From positions 4,035,524 to 4,099,523 of the forward strand of contig CP036434.1 of assembly GCA_007751475.1 (NCBI GenBank): a stretch of 64,000 bases of DNA. The letters are read 5' to 3'. Each line of letters starts with the position of its first letter. The first letter of the stretch is position 1. The translations under genes were made by a program, and so were the position numbers. Below are positions 39,258 to 48,387 of the stretch, one piece after another. This DNA is from Saltatorellus ferox. Lineage in GTDB: Bacteria; Planctomycetota; UBA1135; GCA-002686595. The notes beneath the pieces are model-generated. The model was not told the origin of the DNA and did not search any database. It worked only from the letters and a program-made list of their open reading frames with translations.

Positions 39258-39812
39258 TCAGGTCGATGGCCAGAGATGCTGCGAGGAAACGCCAAGGGCT
39301 CGATTGAAACGAGCGGACGCGTTCTCCCAGGCGATCAGCTCGGTGAGCCCGACGATCTCCACGGTCGAGAAATGGGCGGCGACCCTTTCGAAGATCGCGT
39401 CCGTCACGAACGGGTCCGCCGCCGTATCGACCGTCATCGCATCCGCGTAGTCCAGGGCTGCGAGGGACCGCTCATCGAACAGCTCTCTGGGAAGTGTCGC
39501 TTCGACGACGCCCAGAAGCTGCTCCTTGGAGACGCCCATCTCGCTGCCGACCGCAGCGTTGATGTCCTGTCAGAACACGCAGCCGACGCGTGCCGCGACC
39601 CGGCGGTTCACGAGCGCCGAGAGAGCGGCGTCACGGAACACGGCCTGGTCGAGCGCCGCCCACATTCCCCGTGCGCCCCGGAAGAGGCTTTCATCGTGGG
39701 CATAGAGCAGGTGGTTGTTCAGGGGCGCGCCGAAGGTCTGCCGCTGCGCCTCGAGGATCGCGCGAACGCGAGGAGGGGTGGACTCCGGGTCGACTTCGGG
39801 GATGCGTGCCAT
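39258..39812 (-). CDS. AhpD/carboxymuconolactone-decarboxylase-type selenoprotein (in-frame UGA as Sec81)
   Basis: 184 residues if the in-frame TGA at 39572-39570 is decoded as selenocysteine. The upstream part begins MARIPEVDPESTPPRVRAIL and reaches GCVF. The next codon is TGA, then QDINAAVGSEMGVSKEQLLG continues in the same frame to the stop at 39258. Relatives carry Cys at the UGA position, forming the redox-active CxxC of AhpD/CMD peroxidases; here it is C78-x-x-U81. A SECIS-like hairpin follows at the proper distance. CMD/AhpD family membership is supported by both halves. Expected activity is thiol/selenol peroxide or disulfide chemistry. It is convergent with the TPR gene (12-nt gap). 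Without Sec insertion it would be an 80-residue truncated product. Confidence 0.85.
39537..39564 (-). promoter_or_regulatory. Bacterial SECIS element
   Basis: Downstream of the UGA, CAUC pairs with GAUG, an AA/A internal loop follows, and CGCUGC pairs with GCAGCG around the loop GGUCG (39552-39548). Seventeen nucleotides separate the UGA from the loop. The bacterial SECIS rule is a stem-loop with G at the loop start 16-37 nt after UGA. E. coli fdhF also has GGUC in its loop at about the same distance. Confidence 0.8.
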
Positions 39813-40022
39813 GGCCGCAGTCTCCCGGCCAGAACCGGCGAATCCGAGCACTTTTTTCGGCGATCCCGTTGGCAGGCTGCTCGAGGCACCCGCGGCATCC
39901 TCTGACGCGGATAAGCGTCGGGTCTGGGCCCGCTCTTGCTCAGGCTCCCATTCCAGGCAAACTGGACGGAGGATCGGAGGTCTACGGTGGGAAGCGGCGC
40001 CACGAAGTCCGAAGATCATCCC

Positions 40023-40445
40023 ATGAAGCCCCCCGTCATCATCGCTGGCATCTTACTCCTACTCCTCAGCGTCATCGGGGGCGTCGTGGCGATGATGAGC
40101 CAGGGCGGCGGCGCGGCCGCCTACGACTCGATGTCGGGCCAGGAGATCTACGCCAAGCTCTGCCAGCAGTGCCACGGTGAGCGCGGCACGGCCCCCAGGG
40201 GGCTCGCGAACAGCTACGCCCGAAAGCGCGAGTTCTGGAACGAGGAGAACCTCCTCGCCTACATCGCGTCTCCGATAAGCGTGAAGAAGAAGATGCCACA
40301 CCTGCGCGACTCGAAGCGTGTGATGCCCGCCATCTCGAAGTCGATCTCCGTCGCGGCCCGCAGGAAACTCGTCGCCCACGTCCTTGGTTTGATGGACGCC
40401 CTCGAGCCGAAGACCGGCGGGCCGTCGACCCGGTCCGCCCAATAG
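40023..40445 (+). CDS. Mono-heme c-type cytochrome
   Basis: 140 residues. An N-terminal signal/anchor helix (VIIAGILLLLLSVIGGVVAMM) is followed by one heme site CQQCH (about residues 47-51) and a likely distal Met ligand in KKKMPHLRD. It matches class I soluble cytochrome domains that carry electrons in the periplasm. The partner is unknown; it stands alone, divergent from the selenoprotein gene with a 210-bp gap. Confidence 0.88.
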   Translation: MKPPVIIAGILLLLLSVIGGVVAMMSQGGGAAAYDSMSGQEIYAKLCQQCHGERGTAPRGLANSYARKREFWNEENLLAYIASPISVKKKMPHLRDSKRVMPAISKSISVAARRKLVAHVLGLMDALEPKTGGPSTRSAQ

Positions 40446-40502
40446 AAGCGGCCAGCAGGAGCGACACAGGAAGCCGGAGCCCGCGCACGCCCCGGGAGTG
40501 GG

Positions 40503-42161
40503 CTACCGGACCTGGACCTCGTAGGACCTGGTGAAGTTGGAGGTCGGACCCGCGGGGCTCGTGTCGCGGTGCCACACCTGGAAGTACCAGGTCTCCCCCA
40601 CGCCCGCCGACACGCTCCCGCCCGGCTGAGCAAGGGAGGTCAGATCGATCGATGCTTCGATCCGTCCGCTGCTTCCCGAACTCGGCGACGCGGGAAGCGA
40701 TCGGCCGATGGACTGCCCAAGGCAGAGGCTACCGGCGCTGCCTCCGGGCATGGCGACGTGGCCTTCTTGCCGTGAGGTGAGCACCTGTGTGAAGGACTGC
40801 GCGGGCAAGTTGGTCGCGATCAGCGTCAGTCCACCGCCGTCGAGGTAGCGAGAGCCGTCCGCTTCCAGCTCTCCCGGAACACCCGTGGAGTTCGGGGTCA
40901 CGGCGCAATCCGTCGGTCGACCCGGCTCCAGCTCCAGGATCCCGATCGAAATCGGGCTGTTCGTCAGACCTTCGATCCTCACGAAGAGTGCCAGCATGGT
41001 TCCGTCGGGCGAAAGTCCGTCGATGGTCTGGTTGTCGGATCGCCTGGGAAGGCCAACGGCGGCGAGCCGCTGGCCGCTCGGCAGCACGGCCGTCGCCGTG
41101 GACAGCACCACTTCATTCTCACGCATGATCCCGTACACCCAGGGCCCAGCGCCCGAGGGGTCGTCGACGTAGCTGAAGTCGTGGACCATGGTCCCGTCGG
41201 CGGCGAGCTGCACGCCAAAGGGGCCGTTGTTGACGGGGAATCCGCTCCCGTCCGGTGACGGGTCACCCGCCGAGAGGACGTTCACGCCGTTCTTGAACAG
41301 GTGGTAGATCAGGCCTGCGCCCGGAAAGGGTCGATGCGTTACTTCCAGTGCCCACGCGCCCCCGGGCGCGAACGAGGCGTGGGACACGGGGGTCAAGAAG
41401 AGCACCTGCCCCGGGACAGGGGCCGGGTCACCGTTGCGCACGAGCACGTTGCCACCGATGGCGAGCACGGAGCTCTCCTCGTCCCCTGCGGTGATGACCG
41501 AGCTGAGCTCGCTGACCGTCCCGTCGGCATCGACGAACGCACCGAAGCTCGTCTCGAGCGTATCCCCCGCAGCGGTGATGACATCCCCCCGCTTGATCCC
41601 GCGCTCCAGCACGAGCGCCCCCGACAGCGGATCGAGCCGGTAGAACAGCCGATGCACCACGCGCGCGGTCGATCCCGGGAGAACGAGCCTGCAGCCGATG
41701 GTCAGAACGTCCCCCGACCACTGCGGGTCGCCGAAGAAGGTGAACAAGGCGGCGCCGGAGGGAATTCCGGGAACAGCCGCCGGCGTCACGATATCCCCCT
41801 CTTTCGCGACCAGCGTGCGATTGAGCAGCAGAGCGCTGCCCTGATTCGTCTGGACCGAAGCGACCCAGTCCCCCTCGTTTCGCAGGGCGATGCCCCTCGT
41901 GAAGCCGAACGTCACACCAGGCTCGATCTCATCGGAGAGTCGGTAGAGAGTCTCGTCATCCAGGATCAAACGGGAAACCTGATTCTGGGTACGAGCGACG
42001 TAGAGGATCTGGCCGCTGTCATTGACGTTCCAGTCATCGAAGAAATAGGCACGTCCTCCGCCAGGCATGTAGTCCCCGGCGGTGATGTGGATTCGAACGG
42101 GAGCCTGGGGAACCAGGGGAACGAGCGGAGCGAGAGCAGCGAGCGCGAGTGAGGTCAGCAT
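40503..42161 (-). CDS. Secreted beta-propeller-like protein with shared C-terminal domain
   Basis: 552 residues with a Leu/Ala-rich signal peptide (MLTSLALAALAPLVPLVPQA). The middle consists of repeated segments of the form NGDPAPVPGQ, AGDPSPDGSGFPVNNGPF and KEGDIVTPA with Asp-Gly-Thr (LAADGTMV) turns, resembling planctomycetal propeller families such as DUF7453; that name is tentative. From about residue 415 the C-terminus (NSTGVPGELEADGSRYL ... LCLGQSIGRSLP ... ETWYFQVWHRD ... SNFTRSYEVQVR) is homologous to that of the protein at 30107-31012. It is presumably exported to the cell surface. The function is unknown. Confidence 0.8.
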   Translation of the reverse strand: MLTSLALAALAPLVPLVPQAPVRIHITAGDYMPGGGRAYFFDDWNVNDSGQILYVARTQNQVSRLILDDETLYRLSDEIEPGVTFGFTRGIALRNEGDWVASVQTNQGSALLLNRTLVAKEGDIVTPAAVPGIPSGAALFTFFGDPQWSGDVLTIGCRLVLPGSTARVVHRLFYRLDPLSGALVLERGIKRGDVITAAGDTLETSFGAFVDADGTVSELSSVITAGDEESSVLAIGGNVLVRNGDPAPVPGQVLFLTPVSHASFAPGGAWALEVTHRPFPGAGLIYHLFKNGVNVLSAGDPSPDGSGFPVNNGPFGVQLAADGTMVHDFSYVDDPSGAGPWVYGIMRENEVVLSTATAVLPSGQRLAAVGLPRRSDNQTIDGLSPDGTMLALFVRIEGLTNSPISIGILELEPGRPTDCAVTPNSTGVPGELEADGSRYLDGGGLTLIATNLPAQSFTQVLTSRQEGHVAMPGGSAGSLCLGQSIGRSLPASPSSGSSGRIEASIDLTSLAQPGGSVSAGVGETWYFQVWHRDTSPAGPTSNFTRSYEVQVR

Positions 42162-42335
42162 GGTTGGTAGAGCGAGCGGGCAGGAGAGAACTTGCGAGGT
42201 GCGACACGGTGAACCAGGGCAGCCACCGACGCCATCGTGGTCTACCGCTCGGAATCTGGAGGGTCACGGAATTCAGTCGAACTCCAACGAACCGAGAATC
42301 TCGGCGGCCGTGACAAGCTCCGGCTCCCAGGAGGA

Positions 42336-42755
42336 TCAGCCGACGGCTTCGTCCCAGCGGAACGTGACCGGCATGTCCACGTTGGCGCCGAGAGTTGCGT
42401 GCACCGGGCAGCCGAGCGCCGCCTTTTCCAGCGCGGTTCGAACCTTGGCCTCGAACGGCCCCGGCACCCGGATCTCGACCTCCAGCCGCGCGATTCTCCG
42501 CACCGGCTCCGACGTCATCACCTTGTTCACGGAAGCCGTGGCAGCCGAAAGGTCCCAGCCGTGCCGCTCCGCCACGATCCCCATGATGGTCAGCATGCAG
42601 CTGCCCAGCGCCGTCGCGACGAGGTCCGTGGGTGAGAACGACTCCCCCTTGCCCTGGTTGTCGGTGGGTGCGTCGGTGATGAGTTCGGTGCTCGACTGAA
42701 GGTGGACGGCCTGCGTGCGGAGCTGGCCCTCGTAGCGGATCTCGATCGTTGCCAT
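42336..42755 (-). CDS. OsmC/Ohr-family peroxiredoxin-like protein
   Basis: 139 residues. The two conserved redox cysteines are in place: C53 in TALGSCMLTIMG and C116 in AALGCPVHATL, with the ESFSPTDLVA motif before the first. Family members reduce organic hydroperoxides. It follows the amidohydrolase-like gene on the same strand with a short gap and may be cotranscribed. Confidence 0.92.
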   Translation of the reverse strand: MATIEIRYEGQLRTQAVHLQSSTELITDAPTDNQGKGESFSPTDLVATALGSCMLTIMGIVAERHGWDLSAATASVNKVMTSEPVRRIARLEVEIRVPGPFEAKVRTALEKAALGCPVHATLGANVDMPVTFRWDEAVG

Positions 42756-42800
42756 ACGGAGTTGGAGCGTTCGTCGGAACGCGTGCTGAACGGAAAGGAA

Positions 42801-44525
42801 TCAGGGACGGCGGTACGCGACCTGACCGTTGATGACGGTCGCGATGACGTTCGCCCGGAGGATCTGATCGGCCGTCGCCGGAGCGAGGCGGCCGATGTCG
42901 ATATCGAACGCCGTGAAGTCTGCGGCGTAGCCGAGCGCCAGACGGCCGCGGCGATCGTCCTGGAGAGCGGCGGCTGCTGCCCCCTCCGTGTAGGCGGCGA
43001 CCGCCGCGCTGGCCGAGAGGCGCTCGCTCGCGAAGAAGCCATTCTCCGGCTTGCCCTCCGCGGTCTGCCGGGCGATCGCCGCGTAGAGGCCGAGGCGAGG
43101 GTCCGGTGAGCTCGTCGGAAAGGCGCTGCCGAAGGCGATCAGCTGCGTCGCCCGTGACTGGAGGGTTCGCCACGCGTACGCGGACTGCGCGCGCTGCTCC
43201 CCGAGCCGCGCCTGGATCCAGGCGAGGTCCGCCAGAAGATGCGCGGGCTGAATCGACGCGACGACACCCAGGTCTCCCAGCCGACGGAGGTCCTGCTCGG
43301 CCACGAGCTGCAGATGCTCGATGCGCGGCGAGTAGACCCTGAATCCGTCGTAGCGCTGGGCTGCCTGATGGAAGCCTTCCAGCGCCGCTCGCACGCCGCG
43401 ATCGCCCGTGGCGCGCACGGTTGGCTGCAGCCCGAGCCTCGCCGTGGCCTCGACGCTGGTACTGAGATCCTGGGTGGACCAGGCGAGCTGGCCGCTCTCG
43501 TCGGGCGCGTCCGCGTAGGGCTGCAGCAGAGCGGCCCCGCGGCTCCCGAAGCCGCCGTCCAGCGCATAGGTCACGCCGACGATGGAGAACACGTCATGCC
43601 GATCGGCGAGAGCGCGTATTCGCTCCGCGCCGAGGGATTCCGCGAGCTTCAGCGAAGACAGGTAGCCGACGACGCGGAGCTTGAGCTTCCCCGCGTCACG
43701 CAGCTCCGAAAGAACCTCCACCGCCCCTCGATCGATGGACATGTCGTGCACCGCGGTGACGCCGAAGCGAAGCAGATCGTCCTGCGCCCTGAGGATCCGG
43801 CGCGCTCGAACGGAGGGAGTCGGCGCGGGGATCACCCGCTCGATCTCTGCGAGGGCCGCGCCAGCGAAGATCCCGGAGACGCGCCGCTCCTCGTCCTCGA
43901 TACCCGCCGCGACCATCGCCCGTTCATTCGCGAGGCCGACCTGCCCATCGATCCGAAGGACGAACACCGGGTGAGTGGGCACGGCCCGGGAGAGGGCCTC
44001 GTGGGTCGGGTAGTCGCTGCCCTCCCATAGCGTTTGATCCCAACCGCGGCCAAGGACCCACTCCCCTTCTGGCAGGGAACCGGCGAACTGGCGCACGCGT
44101 TCCACCGCCTCCGCAAAGCTGGCGGCGCCCAGCAGATCCACGTTCTCCAGTGATGCGCCGTGGTCCTCCAGGTAGCCGTGCGAATCCTGAAACCCCGGGT
44201 AGCAGTGCGCGCCCCCCATGTCGATGCGCTCGGCGCCGCGCGCGTCGTCCGATTCGTTGAGCTCCGCGAAGCCGCCGAGCGCCAGGATCCGACCGTCGCG
44301 GACCAGAAGCGCTTCGACGCTGCGATCGCTCAGCTCCAGCGGGTCGGGACCTCCTTCCTCCTGACGGCCGCCCGTGTAAAAGGTCCCTCCGTAAAAGAGT
44401 CGTAGGCCGCCATCGATGACCTTCTCGTCGTCCGCCGGCGACGCCGGTCTTCCACCCTGGGCCCCCCCTGCCAGCAGCGCCGACAGGAGCAGGAGAAGCG
44501 TCGAGCCTGCGCGGAATGTTCCCAT
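42801..44525 (-). CDS. YtcJ-like amidohydrolase-fold protein, exported and probably catalytically degenerate
   Basis: 574 residues with a signal peptide (STLLLLLSALLAGGAQGG). The overall fold is the Amidohydro_3/YtcJ type: PGFQDSHGYL at about 110-119, GVTAVHDM, DGGFGSRGAALLQPYADAP at about 323-341, RIEHLQ at 401-406, IQPAHL. Family metal ligands are largely missing: the usual HxH is H116-G-Y118, HAIGD is RATGD (R371), GSD is GSA (A468), and the usual metal-bridging Lys is not seen in VGVTYALDGG. It is therefore likely a pseudoenzyme, or an enzyme without the normal metal site. It precedes osmC on the strand. Confidence 0.82.
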   Translation of the reverse strand: MGTFRAGSTLLLLLSALLAGGAQGGRPASPADDEKVIDGGLRLFYGGTFYTGGRQEEGGPDPLELSDRSVEALLVRDGRILALGGFAELNESDDARGAERIDMGGAHCYPGFQDSHGYLEDHGASLENVDLLGAASFAEAVERVRQFAGSLPEGEWVLGRGWDQTLWEGSDYPTHEALSRAVPTHPVFVLRIDGQVGLANERAMVAAGIEDEERRVSGIFAGAALAEIERVIPAPTPSVRARRILRAQDDLLRFGVTAVHDMSIDRGAVEVLSELRDAGKLKLRVVGYLSSLKLAESLGAERIRALADRHDVFSIVGVTYALDGGFGSRGAALLQPYADAPDESGQLAWSTQDLSTSVEATARLGLQPTVRATGDRGVRAALEGFHQAAQRYDGFRVYSPRIEHLQLVAEQDLRRLGDLGVVASIQPAHLLADLAWIQARLGEQRAQSAYAWRTLQSRATQLIAFGSAFPTSSPDPRLGLYAAIARQTAEGKPENGFFASERLSASAAVAAYTEGAAAAALQDDRRGRLALGYAADFTAFDIDIGRLAPATADQILRANVIATVINGQVAYRRP

Positions 44526-44659
44526 GGTGTGAGCCCCGAAGCCCTGTGGGCGGCCGGGACTGCTAGGTCCATGGTGCCCTTGGCCCCGCGGAGCGGCTAC
44601 AGTCCGGCCCCGAAGATTGCCCAGACGGTCACCTGGCCGGCCACGAAGACAAATCCGAG

Positions 44660-45472
44660 ATGACGCAAGAGACCTCTTCCCGCTCCGTCCCTGGCTCCGG
44701 CCCCGGCCCCCTCACGGGCAGGCACGCCCTCATCACCGGCGCCTCGTCGGGCATCGGTGCGGCCACCGCGCGCGCCCTCTGCCGCGCCGGCGCCACGGTG
44801 GTCCTCACCGCCCGCCGCGCCGAGCGGCTCGCCGAACTCCAATCAGAGCTGAACGCGGCTCGCGCGGACTCCGCCACCGTCGCGACCTGCGACGTCCGGA
44901 AAGCAGTCGACCTGGCCCGGGTCTTCGACGCCGAGGAGGCGGCTGGCCGCCCCGTGGATCTCGTGGTGGCCAACGCCGGGCTGGGTCTCGGCGTCTCCCC
45001 CATCCAGGAGGGCGACCCGGAGGACTGGTCCACGATGATCGACACCAACGTGAAGGGAGTTCTCCACACGGTCCGGGCGGCTCTTCCGACCCTCCGGGGC
45101 CTTGGGCGCGGCGATCTCGTCCTCCTCGGCAGCGTCGCGGGCCGCCAGGTCTATCCCGGCGGCAACGTCTACAACGCCACAAAACACGCCGTGAAAGCGA
45201 TCTACGACGCCCTCCGGCTCGACAACGTCGGCTCGGGCATCCGCTTCACGACGGTGGACCCCGGGATGGTCGAGACCGAGTTCAGCGTGGTCCGCCTGGG
45301 CGATCAGGCCCGCGCCGACGCCGTCTACGTGGGCATGCAGCCCCTCCGCCCGGAGGACGTCGCGGACGCGATCACCTACGCCGTGACCCGGCCCGCCCAC
45401 GTGAACATCGGAGAAATCGTGCTCTGGCCGACGGATCAGGCCAGCACGAGAGACGTTCATCGTTCAAACTAA
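44660..45472 (+). CDS. Short-chain dehydrogenase/reductase, YdfG-like
   Basis: 270 residues. TGASSGIG (about 26-33) binds NAD(P), VVANAG follows, and the active site is S...YNATK with Tyr and Lys, all intact. The overall layout with VDPGMVETEFS and VNIGEIVLWPTDQ matches NADP-dependent 3-hydroxy acid dehydrogenases (YdfG). The substrate is unproven. It is a single gene, 88 nt before the S1-like gene. Confidence 0.88.
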   Translation: MTQETSSRSVPGSGPGPLTGRHALITGASSGIGAATARALCRAGATVVLTARRAERLAELQSELNAARADSATVATCDVRKAVDLARVFDAEEAAGRPVDLVVANAGLGLGVSPIQEGDPEDWSTMIDTNVKGVLHTVRAALPTLRGLGRGDLVLLGSVAGRQVYPGGNVYNATKHAVKAIYDALRLDNVGSGIRFTTVDPGMVETEFSVVRLGDQARADAVYVGMQPLRPEDVADAITYAVTRPAHVNIGEIVLWPTDQASTRDVHRSN

Positions 45473-45560
45473 GCGACCCATGGATGGCGACTCCCCGTGA
45501 GCCGCCATCGCCCCCTTCCTTTTTCCGTCCCCCGTACCCTCCCCGTTCTCGAACGGCCCC

Positions 45561-46772
45561 ATGTCCAACGATTCGCTCGACAAGGAGATCGAAGACGCCC
45601 TCAACGGTGTCGATCTCCAGGCCCTCGGCGCCCGCCCCGAAGACGACTCTCCGTCCGCTGGCGGCAAGCGCCGCTCCAAGTCCGATGATCTGATGCCCGG
45701 AACGGTCTCCGGGATCAGCGGCGACGACGTCGTGATCGACCTCGGGCCCCGGATGCAAGGCATCTGCGCGCTGACGGAATTCGACGAGCCGCCCGCGGTG
45801 GGTCAAGAGTTCCGGTTCATGAACCGCGGCCGCGACGACGACGATCTCTGGATCCTGTCGCTGCGCGGCGCGAAGGACCTCGAGGTCTGGGAACAGCTGG
45901 AAGTCGGCTCCCACACCAAGGCGCGCGTGACCGGCCAGAACCAGGGCGGCCTCACCCTCAAGATCGGTGGCAACGAGGCGTTCATGCCCATGAGCCAGGT
46001 CTCGATCCAGCGCGACGTGGATGCCTCGTCGCTGCTCGGTGAGACGATCGTCTGCGAGGTGATGGAGATCGACCGGAGCCGCAACCGCGTGCTCCTCTCC
46101 CGGCGTCGCGTCGAAGAAGGTGAGCGCATGGTCGCTCTCTCGGAAGCCGTCGGCAACCTGACCCCGGGCTCCAAGGTCAAGGGTAAGGTCACGCGCATCG
46201 AAGCCTTCGGTGCGTTCGTGAACATCGGGCACGGGGTCGAAGGCCTCGTCCACGTCAGCCAGATCTCGCGCCAGCGCGTCGAGAAGGTCGACGAGGTCCT
46301 GAAGGTCGGTCAGGACGTCGACGCGATGATCCTGGAGATCAAAGAGGGCGGCAAGAAGATCTCCCTCGGCATGAAGCAGCTGGAGCCGGACCCGTGGGAC
46401 GAGGTTCCCCACCGTCTCAGCGTGGATAGCCAGATCACCGGCAAGGTCACGCGGCTCATGGATTTCGGCGCGTTCGTCGAGGTGATGCCCGGCATCGAGG
46501 GTCTCCTGCACGTCAGCCAGATCTCGACCGAGCGCATCCAGAACATCAGTCGCGTGCTCAACGTCGGCCAGGAAGTGACGGTCCGCGTCTCCGCCGTCGA
46601 CCCGGGCTCCCAGCGCATCAGCCTCACCCGCCTCGACGCACGCGGCGCCATGATCGGCTCCGAGGACGCCGTCGACAACGCGGACATCCAGGCCGCCATG
46701 AACCCGTCGGCGAAGCCGCTCGGGACCAACCTCGGCGACCTCTTCAAGAAGGCGCTCGAGAACAAGAAGTAG
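45561..46772 (+). CDS. Multi-S1-domain RNA-binding protein, ribosomal S1-like
   Basis: 403 residues with four S1 repeats: a degenerate one at about 43-110, a second at about 113-187, and two canonical ones ([42 protein letters not shown], each followed by [18 protein letters not shown]) between 200 and 360. It has a short C-terminal tail ([13 protein letters not shown]). S1 proteins bind mRNA on the 30S subunit. It has fewer domains than the six-repeat E. coli protein, so an S1 paralogue is also possible. Confidence 0.85.
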   Translation: MSNDSLDKEIEDALNGVDLQALGARPEDDSPSAGGKRRSKSDDLMPGTVSGISGDDVVIDLGPRMQGICALTEFDEPPAVGQEFRFMNRGRDDDDLWILSLRGAKDLEVWEQLEVGSHTKARVTGQNQGGLTLKIGGNEAFMPMSQVSIQRDVDASSLLGETIVCEVMEIDRSRNRVLLSRRRVEEGERMVALSEAVGNLTPGSKVKGKVTRIEAFGAFVNIGHGVEGLVHVSQISRQRVEKVDEVLKVGQDVDAMILEIKEGGKKISLGMKQLEPDPWDEVPHRLSVDSQITGKVTRLMDFGAFVEVMPGIEGLLHVSQISTERIQNISRVLNVGQEVTVRVSAVDPGSQRISLTRLDARGAMIGSEDAVDNADIQAAMNPSAKPLGTNLGDLFKKALENKK

Positions 46773-46821
46773 CGCAGGGCGCTCGCCGGGTCGGAGCAGA
46801 TCGTCAGATGGGAGGAGGCCG

Positions 46822-47391
46822 TCAGATCGGAACGAGAACGTCCGACTTCGGCACCATCACCACCATCTCGACGGGCGCCGCTCCGGCGATCTGCACCTTC
46901 GCGCGTCCGACCGAAAGGGTCGTTCCCTCCTCGTAGGGCAGCGCGGGGCGCACGTCGGCCCGCACGCCCTGGCACCCCTCGAAGATCACGCTGATCGCGG
47001 GCGAGCCGATGGCGCGCAGGGCCGCCTCGCCCGCGGCCGCCACGAAGTTTCCGACCTCCAGCATGGCTTCCTTGATCGCGTGATCGATCTTCGTGAGCAG
47101 GCGCAGATCCGCGACCGCGGTATCGGGCTGCATCATGAGGTAGGCAGCCAGCGAGATCGACTCCGGCAGCGGAAGGATCATCGCGCCGTGCTCCACGTCT
47201 CCGCCAGCTCCCACGATCCCGAAGCGAAAGGAGACGTGGATCAATCCTGGACCGGCCGGACGATCCGTGCGCTCCTCGTACTCGACCCCGAGGATCTCAA
47301 AGTCCCGATCGCTCAGCATGGCCAGGTCGCTGGCGACCCGGTCGAAGATCTCGTTGACGAAGAGCGACGCGGCGTGGGATTGGGAGGACAT
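46822..47391 (-). CDS. CheX/CheC-like chemotaxis-phosphatase-type protein
   Basis: 189 residues from the ATG at 47391. The central helix KEAMLEVGNFVAAAGEAALRA carries ExxxExxN, the motif seen in CheC/CheX phosphatases (E112, N115), and the following VIFEGCQGVRADVRPAL and VGRAKVQIAG form the beta sheet. Similarity is weak and no chemotaxis genes lie nearby, so this may be a regulator of another receiver-domain system. It lies between S1-like (convergent) and panB (same strand). The frame is open further upstream over panB without coding signal. Confidence 0.55.
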   Translation of the reverse strand: MSSQSHAASLFVNEIFDRVASDLAMLSDRDFEILGVEYEERTDRPAGPGLIHVSFRFGIVGAGGDVEHGAMILPLPESISLAAYLMMQPDTAVADLRLLTKIDHAIKEAMLEVGNFVAAAGEAALRAIGSPAISVIFEGCQGVRADVRPALPYEEGTTLSVGRAKVQIAGAAPVEMVVMVPKSDVLVPI

Positions 47392-47482
47392 GGCTCCCAG
47401 CTGAATCGGCAGCGCACGGGGGCCCAACCCAAGGGAAACTCCCCCATGAGCCGCGCCATCTCGACCTGAGACCGTGTCGCCC

Positions 47483-48352
47483 TCAGTACGACTCGGATTC
47501 GTCGGGGAAGCTCCGCGCCCGGACGTCGCTGGCGTAGTGCTCGAAGGCCTTTCGCATGTCCTCGCCGATGTTCGCGTAGCGACGGACGAAGCGCGGGTTG
47601 AAACGGGTGCAGATGCCGAGCATGTCGTGACTGACCAGGATCTGCCCGTCGCAGTTCCCCCCCGCGCCGATGCCGATGACGGGCACGCTGACGCTGGCCG
47701 TGACCTCCGCCGCAAGCTCCGCCGGCACCTTCTCGAGGACGATCGAGAAGACGCCCGCTTCCTCCAGGAGCTTGGCGTCCCGCTTGAGCTCCTCGGCCTC
47801 CTCCTCTTCCTGGGCGCGCACCTGGTACGTCCCGAACTTGTGGATCGACTGGGGCGTCAGGCCAAGGTGCCCCATCACGGGGATACCGACGTCGACGATG
47901 CGTCGGACGGTATCGGCGACCACGCGGCCGCCCTCCAGCTTGACCGCCTCGGCGCCGGCTTCCTTGACCATGCGCCCCGCGTTCCGGAGCGCCTCGTCCG
48001 AGTTGACCTGGTACGACATGAACGGAAGGTCCGCCACGACCAGCGCGCGCTCGACGCCGCGCCGGACCAGCGTCGTGTGATAGACCATGTGATCCATCGT
48101 CACGGTGACCGTCGTCTCCAGCCCCTGCATCACCGTCGAGACCGAATCGCCGACGAGGATCACGTCCACGCCAGCGGCATCGACGAGCTCGGCCATGGAG
48201 TAGTCGTAGGCGGTCAGCGCCGCGATGGGAACGCCCGCCTCCTTCATCTCCTTCAGGCGATTGGTCGTGACCTTGCGCTTGGAGAACTGGGACTTCGCGC
48301 GCGGCCTGGGGGCCGGGCCGTCGCCGGAGGCGTCATCGGGGTGCTGTGACAT
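47483..48352 (-). CDS. panB: 3-methyl-2-oxobutanoate hydroxymethyltransferase
   Basis: 289 residues. A Mg-dependent TIM barrel that makes ketopantoate from ketoisovalerate and methylene-THF in pantothenate/CoA synthesis. The signatures are [63 protein letters not shown] and the family C-terminus, including the metal-ligand aspartates. A 25-residue Pro/Asp-rich leader precedes the barrel. No other pan gene is in the window. Confidence 0.95.
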   Translation of the reverse strand: MSQHPDDASGDGPAPRPRAKSQFSKRKVTTNRLKEMKEAGVPIAALTAYDYSMAELVDAAGVDVILVGDSVSTVMQGLETTVTVTMDHMVYHTTLVRRGVERALVVADLPFMSYQVNSDEALRNAGRMVKEAGAEAVKLEGGRVVADTVRRIVDVGIPVMGHLGLTPQSIHKFGTYQVRAQEEEEAEELKRDAKLLEEAGVFSIVLEKVPAELAAEVTASVSVPVIGIGAGGNCDGQILVSHDMLGICTRFNPRFVRRYANIGEDMRKAFEHYASDVRARSFPDESESY

Positions 48353-48387
48353 GGACGGGTTGTACCATCTGAAGCCGCCAGCGCGAC

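Noticed and set aside
39258..39812. Pseudogene (nonsense mutation) interpretation of the AhpD-like gene
   Set aside because: The only stop is a TGA exactly at the redox Cys column, the frame is otherwise intact on both sides and a SECIS-like hairpin follows at the right distance. A random nonsense mutation would not explain these together.
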